Positions 25,966-35,541 of a stretch of 64,000 bases of DNA are shown one piece after another (position 1 is the stretch's first letter; every line of letters starts with the position of its first letter). Location of the stretch: the NCBI GenBank assembly GCA_017510605.1, contig JAFWMQ010000001.1:1-64000 (forward strand). The letters are read 5' to 3'. Under the pieces are notes generated by a model, which had not been told where the DNA came from, did no database searches, and was given only the letters and a program-made list of their open reading frames with translations. The position numbers were made by a program, and so were the translations under genes. Source of the DNA: Clostridiales bacterium (GTDB lineage: Bacteria; Bacillota; Clostridia; Saccharofermentanales; Saccharofermentanaceae).

Positions 25966-26709
25966 TTACCTCCTCGACATATGCTCATCTATGAGCTGTA
26001 CCGTCTTACGAGTAAGCATTCCCTCGAATCTTTCCTGATCCGAATCAATAGCAGTCTGTATGGCCTTAGGAAGAACGCAATAAATGTTATTGTAAACATA
26101 ACACCCATCTCCATACACATCTGTCGGATTGACGAGAATATGGTCATACCACCCTTTTAAAAGGTTCTTCCAATTCCTGATAGGTTCTCCGTTTATGAGT
26201 CCATGATTCTGAATGAAATAGTAATCTATGAAGGCTGACGCTTCATTCATGGGTAGTTCCAGCCCCTGATCCTTAGCGGCCTGCATTACTTGAAAAACAT
26301 CTATGACGGTTGTATCTTCCTGCCTAGACAAGTCAGTATCATATTCATCATCATTATCATTTTCATTCTTATTATCATTATCAGAGTCATTGTCATAGGC
26401 ATTATCATTATCACCATGCGAACGCATTGCGTTTGTATGCGTATGCATTCCATTCGCATTATTCCAACGCTTCTCTGCAGATCTTCTGTTTTTCTCACAC
26501 TTAGCTTCGTAAGCAGCTATGTGATCCTGCATTATGTCCTTAATGGCACCATATGCAGTTTTGACTTTACTATTAGTAATTATTGGTTCTTTTCCTTCTG
26601 CGGTATCAAATATCGCATAGAGAAGTTCCCGACACTGTTCTGCGTCATCCAGCAATTCGAAATAACTTCTCCAAGAAGGATACATTACAAAGGTCTTCTT
26701 GGTTTTCAT
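25966..26709 (-). CDS. DUF6291-type (replication-associated) protein
   Basis: 247 residues. The N-terminus KTFVMYPSWRSYFELLDDAEQCRELLYAIFDTAEG is the DUF6291 pattern found in phage and element replication modules. The middle is an extreme Asn/Asp run (about residues 98-128). The C-terminus has IDYYFIQNHGLINGEPIRNWKNLLKGWYD, like replisome organizer ends. It precedes the integrase by 4 bases and probably serves element replication. Confidence 0.7.
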   Translation of the reverse strand: MKTKKTFVMYPSWRSYFELLDDAEQCRELLYAIFDTAEGKEPIITNSKVKTAYGAIKDIMQDHIAAYEAKCEKNRRSAEKRWNNANGMHTHTNAMRSHGDNDNAYDNDSDNDNKNENDNDDEYDTDLSRQEDTTVIDVFQVMQAAKDQGLELPMNEASAFIDYYFIQNHGLINGEPIRNWKNLLKGWYDHILVNPTDVYGDGCYVYNNIYCVLPKAIQTAIDSDQERFEGMLTRKTVQLIDEHMSRR

Positions 26710-26743
26710 TAGTTATATTGTCCTTTCTTAATTGTATTTTTAT

Positions 26744-26790
26744 CGGAAAGGCAATATAATTGAGGTGCTAAACTATTACGTGCCTTTCCG
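26744..26790 (-). promoter_or_regulatory. Long hairpin between excisionase and replication genes
   Basis: CGGAAAGGCA (26744) and TGCCTTTCCG (26781) form a perfect 10-bp stem with a 27-base loop. It lacks a T run, so it may be a regulatory mRNA structure rather than a terminator. Confidence 0.45.
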
Positions 26791-26798
26791 GTGCGTTT

Positions 26799-26820
26799 GA
26801 GCCTCTCAAACGAGAGGCTC
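26799..26820 (-). terminator. Hairpin at the end of the excisionase-like gene
   Basis: GAGCCTCTC-aaac-GAGAGGCTC, perfect 9-bp stem touching the stop codon of the gene at 26819. There is no T run, so termination would be weak. Confidence 0.45.
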
Positions 26821-27022
26821 ATTCTTTTGCTGATACCATCAGCGCTTCTTCATACCATTTACGATTCACTTTTCCTGATATAATGATCGCCCGCGGATAT
26901 TGTTCTCTTAACTGGTTATTCAGATCCTTGATCACTCCGTAGGCTTTTGCTCGGGATACTCCGAGGTCTCTCTGTACGGTATCTACATCAACAAATAATG
27001 AATCATTTCTCTCGTCTTTCAT
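26819..27022 (-). CDS. Excisionase-like / helix-turn-helix protein
   Basis: 67 residues: LFVDVDTVQRDLGVSRAKAYGVIKDLNNQLREQYP then KVNRKWYEEALM, the same small DNA-binding type as at 16455-16688. AAAGGAGG precedes the ATG. Divergent from the XRE repressor. Confidence 0.65.
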   Translation of the reverse strand: MKDERNDSLFVDVDTVQRDLGVSRAKAYGVIKDLNNQLREQYPRAIIISGKVNRKWYEEALMVSAKE

Positions 27023-27059
27023 GGTTTCGTCCTCCTTTCATGATGGTCTATGACGCTAT

Positions 27060-27131
27060 CGCCATATTTTTATGTTGAAATGATAATACATCTATCAATA
27101 TCGCATGTCAACACTTTTCGCCATATTTTTA
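27060..27131. promoter_or_regulatory. Direct repeats CGCCATATTTTTA, candidate repressor operators
   Basis: Identical 13-base repeats at 27060-27072 and 27119-27131, 59 bases apart, in the divergent intergenic region between excisionase and XRE genes. Confidence 0.5.
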
Positions 27132-27175
27132 GTGCGATTTTTTCTATAAGGTATATATTTTTCGTGCGAATGTGC

Positions 27176-27181
27176 TATAAT
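27176..27181 (+). promoter_or_regulatory. Extended -10 promoter box of the XRE gene
   Basis: TGCTATAAT (TGn plus TATAAT), 40 bases before the ATG, with CCGGAGGA as ribosome binding site at 27207. Confidence 0.55.
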
Positions 27182-27220
27182 GCTCGTGTTGATCCATTAC
27201 TATGATCCGGAGGAATACAC

Positions 27221-28156
27221 ATGAATCTCGGCGACAAAATTAAGAAATACCGTGTTCTTCGTGGACTTACACAGACCAAACTTGGAGAGCTGGTGGGCTT
27301 TTCCCGAACTACCGCTAATTCCAGGATAAGGAAATACGAGACTAATGAGATGGCACCTAAAGCCGATATAAGGCAGAAGATCGCCGAAGCATTGGATGTT
27401 GATATGTCCTCTCTGTCAGACATAGATATAAGTACGGAGGAAGATATATTACATGCATTCTTTCTTTTAGAAGAAGAATACGGAATGGAGATCAACAAAA
27501 ATGGAGACAAGATAAACCTGTCCTTCGACATTAGTGAGAACAACAATCAGAAATTGATGGGATATCTCTGCAACTGGGCTTCTACAAAGAACAGCACCGC
27601 AGATGATAAGGATTCATTGGCCCAGTACGAGAACTGGAAAGCACGCTTCCCGTTGGATGTAAATTCCTATCTGAAGCAGCAGTTGGACGAATTGAATGAG
27701 ATCTACGATCCCCTGATCCGTGAAAGATCGGGTAAAGCAAAGAAGATAAAGGATATGTCCGGTTTTATGGATCTCATACGAAGCATGATGGAAAGCGGAA
27801 TACAGATCAAAGCCGAGCACAAGAGTTGGAATACCTTGGGAGACGGCGGTATAGTCCTTTACTTCAAGGCTTCTCAGATAACAGATAAAGACAATACTAA
27901 TGCCGTTAGTGCTTTTGCCAACTTTCTTTGTGGCGTCAGTACTATACTGACAACAGAGCCTACGGCCTTTATAACAGCAGAAGGAACCTCTATCTCTTAT
28001 GCATTGGAAAACTCCTCTTTCTCAGTTATGACAAGATATATAAATGAGGTTCAGAAGTTGATCGACAACGGAATCAATACAGACTGGGAGAAAAAGAATT
28101 ATGAGTCATATTTCAACCAGTTTGAAGATGAATGGAAGATGATCAGATTCGACTGA
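27221..28156 (+). CDS. XRE-family repressor of element 2
   Basis: 311 residues; HTH_3 domain in ~1-65 (LGDKIKKYRVLRGLTQTKLGELVGFSRTTANSRIRKYE). The long C-terminal part is helical and unassigned, with no recognisable protease or ligand motif. It sits at the right end of the element, just before the arm sites and att. Confidence 0.85.
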   Translation: MNLGDKIKKYRVLRGLTQTKLGELVGFSRTTANSRIRKYETNEMAPKADIRQKIAEALDVDMSSLSDIDISTEEDILHAFFLLEEEYGMEINKNGDKINLSFDISENNNQKLMGYLCNWASTKNSTADDKDSLAQYENWKARFPLDVNSYLKQQLDELNEIYDPLIRERSGKAKKIKDMSGFMDLIRSMMESGIQIKAEHKSWNTLGDGGIVLYFKASQITDKDNTNAVSAFANFLCGVSTILTTEPTAFITAEGTSISYALENSSFSVMTRYINEVQKLIDNGINTDWEKKNYESYFNQFEDEWKMIRFD

Positions 28157-28167
28157 TAACGGATTCT

Positions 28168-28186
28168 TGTTGGCGAAATGTTGGCG
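28168..28186 (+). repeat. Paired TGTTGGCG direct repeats, right arm site of element 2
   Basis: TGTTGGCG at 28168 and 28179, 11-base period, identical in sequence and orientation to the left pair at 19215. Confidence 0.6.
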
Positions 28187-28194
28187 AAGAAAAT

Positions 28195-28222
28195 TGAAAG
28201 CCCCTGGTTTCAGGGGCTTTCA
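28195..28222 (-). terminator. Intrinsic terminator of guaA
   Basis: TGAAAGCCCCTG and CAGGGGCTTTCA, perfect 12-bp stem, followed on the minus strand by ATTTTCTTC. Confidence 0.8.
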
Positions 28223-28233
28223 GCGTTTTGCTA

Positions 28234-28249
28234 TTATTCGAGTTCTATC
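28234..28249. other. guaA 3' end serving as right att site
   Basis: Last codons of guaA. The matching copy at 19101 lies at the far end of element 2. The 3' end of guaA is a known insertion site for integrative elements in Firmicutes. Confidence 0.55.
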
Positions 28250-29775
28250 GTTGCCGGGGGTTTCCCTGTGCAGTCGTAAAATACCCTGCTGATGCCTTTG
28301 ACTTCGTTTACGATCCTGCTGGTGACTTTGTTTATAAGTGACCATGGAAGTTCAGCAGCTTCGGCAGTCATGAAGTCGGTGGTCGTGACAGCACGGAGAA
28401 GGCATGCGTAATCGTATGTTCTCTCGTCACCCATGCATCCTACGGAGCGCATATTGGTAAGTGCAACGAAGTACTGGTTTGCATACTTGTCGAAGCCGGC
28501 GAGCTGCATCTCTCTTCTGAAGATGGCATCCGCATCCTGAACAAGTTTTACTTTCTCGGCAGTTACTTCACCAACGATCCTGATCGCGAGACCGGGACCC
28601 GGGAACGGCTGACGGAATACAAGATTCTCCGGGATGCCGAGCTCAAGGCCTGCCTTACGTACTTCATCCTTAAAGAGCAATCTTAAAGGCTCAATGATCT
28701 CTTTGAAATCAACATAATCAGGAAGTCCGCCGACGTTGTGATGGGACTTGATTACGGCGCTCTTGCCGAGACCTGATTCAATAACGTCAGGATAGATGGT
28801 GCCCTGGACAAGGAAGTCGACGGCTCCTACTTTCTTTGCCTCTTCTTCGAAAACTCTGATGAATTCCTCGCCGATAATTTTACGCTTTGCTTCAGGCTCA
28901 GTAACACCTGCAAGCTTGGAATAGAAACGCTCCTGGGCATTGACCCTGATGAAGTTCAGATCGTACGGACCTTCCGGACCGAAGACGGCTTCAACTTCAT
29001 CGCCCTCGTTCTTTCTAAGGAGGCCGTGATCGACGAATACACATGTGAGCTGTTTGCCTACAGCCTTGGAAAGGAGAACTGCAGCAACGGATGAATCAAC
29101 ACCGCCGGAGAGCGCACAGAGGACTCTGCCTGAGCCTACCTTTTCGCGTATCTCCTTAATGGATGTCTCAACGAATGAATCCATCTTCCAGTCGCACTTA
29201 CACTTGCAGACATCCTTGACGAAGTTTGCGAGCATCGTTGTGCCTTCAACCGTATGAACAACTTCCGGATGGAACTGGACGCAATAAAGATTTTCTTCGA
29301 CGTTCTCGGCTGCTGCGACAGGACAGACCTCCGTGTGTGCAGTGATCCTGAAGCCGGGAGCGGGTTTTGCAATATAGACCGTGTGGCTCATCCAGCAGAC
29401 TGTCTTGGGCAGAACGCCTTTGAAAAGCTTCGCTTCAGTATCAACAATAACATCCGTGTGACCGTATTCCCTGACAGGCGCAGATTTGACTTCACCGCCC
29501 AGAAGGTAGTTCATGAGCTGGGCACCGTAACATATTCCGAGGATCGGAATGCCCATCTTGAATAGCTCAGGTGAGCATTTCGGGGAATCGTCATCGTAGA
29601 CGTTTGCAGGGCCGCCTGTGAGGATTATTCCTGAAGGGTTAAGCGCCTTGATCTCATCCAAGCTCATGGTGTGCGGTCTGACTTCACTGTAGACCGAAAG
29701 CTCTCTGACTCTTCTTGCAATTAACTGGTTATACTGCCCTCCGAAATCGAGGACAAGGATCATCTCCTGCGCCAT
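28234..29775 (-). CDS. guaA: GMP synthase (glutamine-hydrolysing)
   Basis: 513 residues from the ATG at 29775 (GGAGG upstream). It converts XMP, ATP and glutamine to GMP in purine synthesis. The class I amidotransferase domain has Cys82 (GICYGAQL), His169 and Glu171 (QFHPEV); the ATP-pyrophosphatase P-loop is SGGVDSS at 223-229; the dimerisation domain ends in ATIELE. Complete and normal in length, so the element inserted downstream without damaging it. Confidence 0.97.
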   Translation of the reverse strand: MAQEMILVLDFGGQYNQLIARRVRELSVYSEVRPHTMSLDEIKALNPSGIILTGGPANVYDDDSPKCSPELFKMGIPILGICYGAQLMNYLLGGEVKSAPVREYGHTDVIVDTEAKLFKGVLPKTVCWMSHTVYIAKPAPGFRITAHTEVCPVAAAENVEENLYCVQFHPEVVHTVEGTTMLANFVKDVCKCKCDWKMDSFVETSIKEIREKVGSGRVLCALSGGVDSSVAAVLLSKAVGKQLTCVFVDHGLLRKNEGDEVEAVFGPEGPYDLNFIRVNAQERFYSKLAGVTEPEAKRKIIGEEFIRVFEEEAKKVGAVDFLVQGTIYPDVIESGLGKSAVIKSHHNVGGLPDYVDFKEIIEPLRLLFKDEVRKAGLELGIPENLVFRQPFPGPGLAIRIVGEVTAEKVKLVQDADAIFRREMQLAGFDKYANQYFVALTNMRSVGCMGDERTYDYACLLRAVTTTDFMTAEAAELPWSLINKVTSRIVNEVKGISRVFYDCTGKPPATIELE

Positions 29776-29888
29776 AGAAAATCCTCCGGGAATCATATAG
29801 ATCTTATAGGTAGATTATACTCTGCGGAAAGCCCCGCAAAGATACTTTTTTGTTCGTTATAAGCGCAAATCACATTCTTTGTCAGGGC

Positions 29889-31571
29889 TTATGTTTTGGT
29901 AAGTTTTACATACGCAATTACGTGACTGTGGTCTGCTTCCCACAGTCTGAGCTCACATGTGCTGAATCCCTGTATATCAGGATCAGGAAATGTGAATTCA
30001 AAATCGGTCGTACTGTCTTCCTGAACGGTAAATGTAACTGAATCGCCGTAGTTCTCACCGTCAATATACCAATCGTATACAAGCGTGGTTCCTTTGGTAA
30101 ATTTGCGGTCAAATGTGACCATGACAGTAACGCCTTCGAGACCTATGTGATAGCCTGCGGTGTTAAGCCAGCCGGGCTCTTTGCTGTAATGCATGAATAT
30201 GCCTTGTCTGTCCACTTCAGAAGCGCCGTAAATAAGGCTTCCGTCAGACCAGTCAGGCACATATTCATATGTATTTAAAGCCTGGTTGCCATAGTTCCCG
30301 GTGCCCTGCCAGTCAACATACTTTACCTGTGAACCGGATGCCGGCATATTGCTGCTGTTACCTGTATTCTCAATATCTCTGATTATTTCATCGTATTCTT
30401 TCCTGGATATCTCTCCGGCATAGTAGAGTGCTTCTGCGGCTTTTTTGTAGCACTCATTAAACCTCTCGTCCGAGTATTGAAATGCGCTTAGTACTTCATC
30501 AGGATAAATCGGGAAGACCATGTCGCTGGTTTCGATCTTGGGATCTGAACTGTTCGGATCGATATAGAAGATTACAACATACTCTTCGCCTGTCATGTAG
30601 GGAACCTGCTTTGCAAGATCGTAATAGATCCCTGCATAAAACTGGTTCCAGATCTCGTCTTCAGATAAATCTGTTGTGCCGTAAGAATCACGGATGACTG
30701 CCATGCACATCTCGGTCATGTATTCATCACTTGAGATATAACTGAGTATTTCATCTTTAGCAGGAGCAAACCCGCTGATCAGCGCGCGGTATGGAAAATC
30801 GTCAGGAATATCAACATTGATGCCATGATCTTCAATATAAGAATAGTAAGCTTTTGTGAATTCCAAAGCAGCTTCATAAACTTCGGGATCACGCGGATAA
30901 GAATCATCGAAGATCATGATATTGTCCATGTCGTATGAATAATACGGCTGGTCGGTCTCACCCCGGGCCAGTCCGTCTATGATCCCTTCAAAAGCCTTTT
31001 CTGCTTCTGCTGCCGATATCTTGGAGAGATTGATCGTCCAGTAGGTGTTATAAAGTTGCCCGTATCTTTCTGCAGATGCCTTCTTAATGAGCCATCTGCC
31101 TTCAACTTTATCGAAAACGAAATTGAATGTCAGATTGGCATCACTTCTGTCCTTATATGCATCGATAGCTTTCAGATAATCTTCCTTGGCCATATAAGAA
31201 CCGTTCCGGCCATTAGAAAATTCAAACATATCAATGTATGAGATCTTGAGCCTTGCTTTGGCCTTGCCTTCTTTTCGATCGACCTCAATACTCTTAAAAT
31301 CCTCAACTTTAGCTTTGGATGCAAATTTCAATACAACTTCGGCCAGGTCTACGTTGGCATCGCTGAAAGGATATGAGATCTTTCCGTCAACAAGGTCCTT
31401 CATATCCTTGGATTTGCCGGTAGCATAAGCATCCAGAAACTGCTCCGTGACACTCTTGATCTCTTTGATGTCTTTAGTCTCCCGGGTATCACAGCCTGAC
31501 TGCAAAACCGAAGTCATAAGCAGAACCGCAGTCAGAAGGATCACTACAGCTTTATTCTTTACATTTTTCAT
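29889..31571 (-). CDS. Lipoprotein of unknown function
   Basis: 560 residues; lipoprotein signal ending LQSGC (Cys27). Two similar NTF2-like-looking halves are suggested by VTEQFLDAYATGKSKDMKDLV and later AEKAFEGIIDGLARGETD, followed by a helical stretch with a short-repeat linker and a C-terminal strand-rich domain (about 430-560) resembling a surface beta-sandwich. Lies between guaA and purA on the same strand. Function unknown. Confidence 0.75.
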   Translation of the reverse strand: MKNVKNKAVVILLTAVLLMTSVLQSGCDTRETKDIKEIKSVTEQFLDAYATGKSKDMKDLVDGKISYPFSDANVDLAEVVLKFASKAKVEDFKSIEVDRKEGKAKARLKISYIDMFEFSNGRNGSYMAKEDYLKAIDAYKDRSDANLTFNFVFDKVEGRWLIKKASAERYGQLYNTYWTINLSKISAAEAEKAFEGIIDGLARGETDQPYYSYDMDNIMIFDDSYPRDPEVYEAALEFTKAYYSYIEDHGINVDIPDDFPYRALISGFAPAKDEILSYISSDEYMTEMCMAVIRDSYGTTDLSEDEIWNQFYAGIYYDLAKQVPYMTGEEYVVIFYIDPNSSDPKIETSDMVFPIYPDEVLSAFQYSDERFNECYKKAAEALYYAGEISRKEYDEIIRDIENTGNSSNMPASGSQVKYVDWQGTGNYGNQALNTYEYVPDWSDGSLIYGASEVDRQGIFMHYSKEPGWLNTAGYHIGLEGVTVMVTFDRKFTKGTTLVYDWYIDGENYGDSVTFTVQEDSTTDFEFTFPDPDIQGFSTCELRLWEADHSHVIAYVKLTKT

Positions 31572-31588
31572 ATTCAGTTTCCCCGGAT

Positions 31589-32869
31589 TTATCTGCGGAT
31601 TATCTCTTCCCTAACAGGTCCGGTTGATACGATCGAGACGTGTACGCCGATCTCCTTTTCGATGAACTCGACATAGTCCTGGGCTTCCTTGGGAAGCTTA
31701 TCGTATTCGGTAATACCCCTGATCTCGCCCTTACCCTTCCAGGAAGGAAGATACTCAATAACAGGCTTGCATCTGTCAAGCTTTGTAGGATTCGGGAAAT
31801 CCTTTGTGATCTCGCCGTCAACCTCGTATGCAGTACATACAGGGATCTTATCCAGATATCCCAGTACATCGAGGTTTGTAAGGGCAACATCCGTACCGCC
31901 CTGAAGTCTTACGCCGTAACGTGTTGCAACACAGTCAAACCAGCCGACTCTTCTGGGACGTCCTGTGGTAGCACCGTATTCGCCCTTGTCGCCGCCTCTG
32001 TCTCTTAATTCCTTGGCAACAGCTTCATCAAGGATCTCGGAAACGAACGCACCGCCGCCTACGCTTGAAGAATATGCCTTTGTAACTACAACGATCTTCT
32101 TGATTTCATAAGGCGGGATTCCGGCACCTACGCAGCCGTAGCCTGCAAGTGTGGAAGATGAGGTAACCATCGGATAGATACCCATATCCGGATCCTTCAT
32201 GGTTCCGAGCTGGCCTTCCAGGAGGATCTTCTTATCTGCTTTTAATGCTTCATAAAGGTATGCCTGGGTATTTGTAACGAAAGGCTTGATGAGTCTTCCC
32301 TGCTCGAGCATCTCCTTAAGGAGCTCTTCTCCGTCGATAGGATCTTTGTGATAGAGGTTTACGAGCAAGGCATTCTTGATCTCAAGAACCCTGTTTATCT
32401 TCTCCTTTAATGTCTCTTCATCGAAAAGCTCTGAGACCTGGAAACCGATCTTTGCATATTTGTCTGAGAAGAAAGGAGCGATGCCTGACTTTGTGGAGCC
32501 GAAAGCTTTTCCTCCGAGTCTTTCTTCTTCAAATTTATCGAAATCAACGTGATAAGGCATAACGACCTGGACTCTGTCTGATACCAGAAGCTGGGGATTA
32601 AGCCCTCTTTCCTTGATCTCGTTATACTCTTTGATGAACTTGCGGATATCCAGAGCAACACCGTTGCCGATGATGTTTACGATATTATCGTGACATACGC
32701 CTGACGGCATAAGGTGGAGAGCAAATCTTCCGTGATCGTTGATTATGGTGTGTCCCGCATTTGCTCCGCCCTGAAATCTGATTACGATATCAGACTCACT
32801 TGCAAGAAGGTCTGTGATCTTACCCTTGCCTTCATCGCCCCAGTTAGCGCCTACGATAGCCGTTACCAT
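31589..32869 (-). CDS. purA: Adenylosuccinate synthetase
   Basis: 426 residues, full length. Joins IMP and aspartate using GTP, first step from IMP to AMP. Signature WGDEGKGKITD at ~10-20, GHTIINDHG, and TTGRPRRVGWFD near residue 300. A -10-like TATAAT (minus strand, 32928-32933) lies upstream. With guaA nearby, both branches from IMP are encoded beside the origin. Confidence 0.97.
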   Translation of the reverse strand: MVTAIVGANWGDEGKGKITDLLASESDIVIRFQGGANAGHTIINDHGRFALHLMPSGVCHDNIVNIIGNGVALDIRKFIKEYNEIKERGLNPQLLVSDRVQVVMPYHVDFDKFEEERLGGKAFGSTKSGIAPFFSDKYAKIGFQVSELFDEETLKEKINRVLEIKNALLVNLYHKDPIDGEELLKEMLEQGRLIKPFVTNTQAYLYEALKADKKILLEGQLGTMKDPDMGIYPMVTSSSTLAGYGCVGAGIPPYEIKKIVVVTKAYSSSVGGGAFVSEILDEAVAKELRDRGGDKGEYGATTGRPRRVGWFDCVATRYGVRLQGGTDVALTNLDVLGYLDKIPVCTAYEVDGEITKDFPNPTKLDRCKPVIEYLPSWKGKGEIRGITEYDKLPKEAQDYVEFIEKEIGVHVSIVSTGPVREEIIRR

Positions 32870-32975
32870 GTTTTGTTCCTCCGAAAAAATATGTCTCCGA
32901 TATATGGTTTCATCAAAACCCGCGCCAATTATATCAGAAATAATAATATATTGGACACATTAATATTCTAAAGTA

Positions 32976-33731
32976 TCAGTCTTCTGCCAATCTACAGATA
33001 ACTATTCTCCTGAAGCCTGATTCGCCGTCTATGTACGTACATGTAATAAGCGTCAGCTGCCTCTCGTCGGTAATGTCACCCAAAGTATAATCGAGAATAT
33101 CATCTGCACTTATTACAACAGTATCAACAACATAAAAGACCAGGTCCTCACCATCCAGATTGGTAAAAACGACCTCATCTCCGATCTCAACTTCCCAAAG
33201 CCTTTGAAACATGGTGCCGTCTTTGAAATTGTGCCCGAAAACCGTGGAATTACCGATTTCTCCGGGCATGACGGAATCTTCATAGTGCCCGAGTCCGTAT
33301 CTTAATGACACAAGAGTTGCTTCATCCCAAACAGGATATCTGATGCCGATCTTGTTAATACTCAAAATACCGATTGAATTTAAAACGACTGTTTCCTCGT
33401 AATACTCCTCTTCGGTCTCACCTATAAAGTCGTATTCCTCTCCTGCAACCTCATTGCCTTTTGCAGGTACGACATATGTTGACCTTGGCTCAGTCGTTTC
33501 AGTTCTTTCAGTTGAATCGGTATCTTTAGTTGTTGATGCGGCAGTTGCTATATTACTCTCGATTGCACTTACAGCATCATTAGTGATTTTCTGTCTGTTA
33601 TAGCGTTTTATTGGTTCTATCAGAAGAAGGATCACTCCCGTAATAAGAAGAGCAACACAAATTAAGATCAATGTCAGACTGATAGCCGTTTTCTTTGAAC
33701 CGGAACTATTATTTGAATAGAATCGTTTCAT
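32976..33731 (-). CDS. Class D-like sortase
   Basis: 251 residues: short cytoplasmic start, one membrane helix (~16-38), Thr/Glu-rich linker, then a sortase barrel with catalytic His167 (VFGHN), Cys231 (LTLITCTY) and Arg241 or 242 (FRRIVIC). Attaches sorting-signal proteins to the cell wall or to each other. No substrate is adjacent. Divergent from dnaA. Confidence 0.88.
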   Translation of the reverse strand: MKRFYSNNSSGSKKTAISLTLILICVALLITGVILLLIEPIKRYNRQKITNDAVSAIESNIATAASTTKDTDSTERTETTEPRSTYVVPAKGNEVAGEEYDFIGETEEEYYEETVVLNSIGILSINKIGIRYPVWDEATLVSLRYGLGHYEDSVMPGEIGNSTVFGHNFKDGTMFQRLWEVEIGDEVVFTNLDGEDLVFYVVDTVVISADDILDYTLGDITDERQLTLITCTYIDGESGFRRIVICRLAED

Positions 33732-33839
33732 TATTCTGCCCTATTTTCCAAAGAATTTTAATATAAAATGCTTATTCATTATACTCCCAAACCGTGATAT
33801 TATGTTGTTCGCACGTCATTTTTGTTACGGAGGGGTTAC

Positions 33840-35180
33840 ATGGAGAGTTCGGTTTGGGATAATGCGCTTCAGCTTCTTAAATATGACGACTCAAATATAG
33901 ACATTGTTACCTATGAGTCTATCCTCTGTAAGATGAGTGTCGTTTTCTCTAATGAGAATATGCTTATCCTCGCTGCAAGGGATGAATTCTCCTTAAAACT
34001 TGTTAAGGGTCAGAAACTCAATAAGATCATAGAAGATGCCATCCGCACCGTAAACGGCGGTAAACCTTTATCTGTCAGTTTTGTCCGTGAGGGTGACGAA
34101 CAGGCCATAAGTTCTACCGTTAATTCCGTAAATAAAGCCGTAAGACAGGCTAAAACCGAGGTCATTACCCCCTCAGGCCTTAACGATGAATATACTTTTG
34201 CTAATTTCGTTGTCGGTGACTGTAACCGTTTTGCGCATGCATCAGCTGTTTCAGTTTCACAAAAACCCGGTCAGAAACAGAGAAATCCTTTCTTCTTATG
34301 GGGTAACTCCGGACTCGGTAAGACCCACCTCATGAAGGCTATCGGTAATGCTATCCTAGAACAGCATCCTGAAAAGAAGGTTATTTACACCACTTGTGAA
34401 GCTTTTACCAATGCTTTCATTGCTACGATCCAAAATAAGAATTACACGGAATTCCGTAATAAATACCGCACTGTTGACGTCCTTCTGATCGATGACATCC
34501 AGTTTCTTATAGGTAAAGACAGTGTCCAGACAGAATTCTTTAATACTTTCGAGGCACTTATAGAAGCAGGAAAACAGATCGTAATCACATGTGACAAGGC
34601 TCCTGCAAATCTTACCGAGCTAAACAGCAGACTTACTTCCCGTTTCCAGGACGGCATCATGTTCGATGTCCAGCCACCGGATTTTGAGACACGTAAAGCT
34701 ATCTTTTTAAGTAAGCTTGAGAATGAATCTTTTACTCTTTCTGATGAGATCATTGATTATGTCTGTGAGAATGTCACCACAAACATAAGACAGCTTAATG
34801 GCGCTTTTAATACTATCTCTTCATATATTACGCTTACTAACGGTGAGCTTTCTTTAGAAGATGTCCAGAAGATCATTCTTCCTATCATTTCTCCTAACAA
34901 GAAAAAATATCTGACTCCCGAGATTGTTATCAATGCTGTAGCTAATTACTTTGATCTGACTCCGGATAAACTGACATCAAAACTCAGAAGTGCTGAAATA
35001 TCTACTGCACGTAATATTGCCATGTTTATCTGCAGGGATTATCTCGAACTTAAATATGAGAAGATCGGCCAGCTTTTTGGAGGACGTAAACATACAACTG
35101 TTATGCATGGTTGTAATAATATCGATGAGGATTCCGATTTAAAAAAGCAGGCTGAAGAGATATATAAGTCAATCACCTGA
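33840..35180 (+). CDS. dnaA: Chromosomal replication initiator DnaA
   Basis: 446 residues from the ATG at 33840 behind GGAGGGG (a TTG at 33822 is open but overlaps the binding site). Short domains I-II, AAA+ domain with Walker A GNSGLGKTHL at 155-164 and Walker B VLLIDDIQF, domain IV with the signature HTTVMHGCNNI near the end. Starts the dnaA-dnaN-recF set and marks the origin. Confidence 0.97.
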   Translation: MESSVWDNALQLLKYDDSNIDIVTYESILCKMSVVFSNENMLILAARDEFSLKLVKGQKLNKIIEDAIRTVNGGKPLSVSFVREGDEQAISSTVNSVNKAVRQAKTEVITPSGLNDEYTFANFVVGDCNRFAHASAVSVSQKPGQKQRNPFFLWGNSGLGKTHLMKAIGNAILEQHPEKKVIYTTCEAFTNAFIATIQNKNYTEFRNKYRTVDVLLIDDIQFLIGKDSVQTEFFNTFEALIEAGKQIVITCDKAPANLTELNSRLTSRFQDGIMFDVQPPDFETRKAIFLSKLENESFTLSDEIIDYVCENVTTNIRQLNGAFNTISSYITLTNGELSLEDVQKIILPIISPNKKKYLTPEIVINAVANYFDLTPDKLTSKLRSAEISTARNIAMFICRDYLELKYEKIGQLFGGRKHTTVMHGCNNIDEDSDLKKQAEEIYKSIT

Positions 35181-35520
35181 TTTATACAATTTTTGTTCTT
35201 ATGTTCAAAACTCAGGGTATATAGCCTGTAGACGTTTTGTTTACAAATGTAACAATGTTCAAAAGGGTATTTTTCTGAACATTAATCAAATATGTTTTAC
35301 ACACAGTTTTGAATATATAACATGCCCGAAAATATTGATGTCAGAGCAGTTTTATACATTTGTACAAAACATAATATAACGAATAAGAGCTAACTTTAAA
35401 TACTACTGATCCGGTTGTCCTCAATTTGGAAAATGTCCTTAAAATCGATGTTTGTAACACCGTTAAACTATACATTTTTAATAATTATAAGTGTATAATG
35501 TTTGAAATATTTTATTTTCG
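35181..35520. other. Candidate oriC region between dnaA and dnaN
   Basis: 340 very A/T-rich bases without a gene. No perfect TTATCCACA box. TTTTACACA at 35295-35303 fits the degenerate DnaA-box consensus TTWTNCACA, and TTTTATACA with facing TGTACAAAA (35350-35369) forms a near-palindrome of similar 9-mers. ATGTTCAAAA occurs twice (about 35201 and 35252). Position and composition favour an origin; boxes are inferred. Confidence 0.5.
35494..35499 (+). promoter_or_regulatory. -10 box of dnaN promoter
   Basis: TATAAT in an A/T-rich stretch 43 bases before the dnaN start; no convincing -35 box is visible. Confidence 0.4.
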
Positions 35521-35541
35521 ATGAAAGGCGGCACTCTTCAG

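Larger units (their letters stand above)
19101..28249. mobile_element. Mobilizable integrative element 2, inserted at guaA
   Basis: Bounded by att-like guaA-tail sequences at 19101 and 28234, with paired TGTTGGCG repeats inside each end. It encodes relaxase, MobB, MobC, an accessory mobilization protein, integrase, DUF6291-type protein, excisionase-like protein and XRE repressor, and carries a DUF1016 nuclease and an SBP lipoprotein. There is no type IV secretion gene, so it would need a helper to transfer (an IME rather than an ICE). Confidence 0.65.

Noticed and set aside
29776..29888. Purine riboswitch before guaA
   Set aside because: No purine aptamer core or terminator-antiterminator pair is visible.
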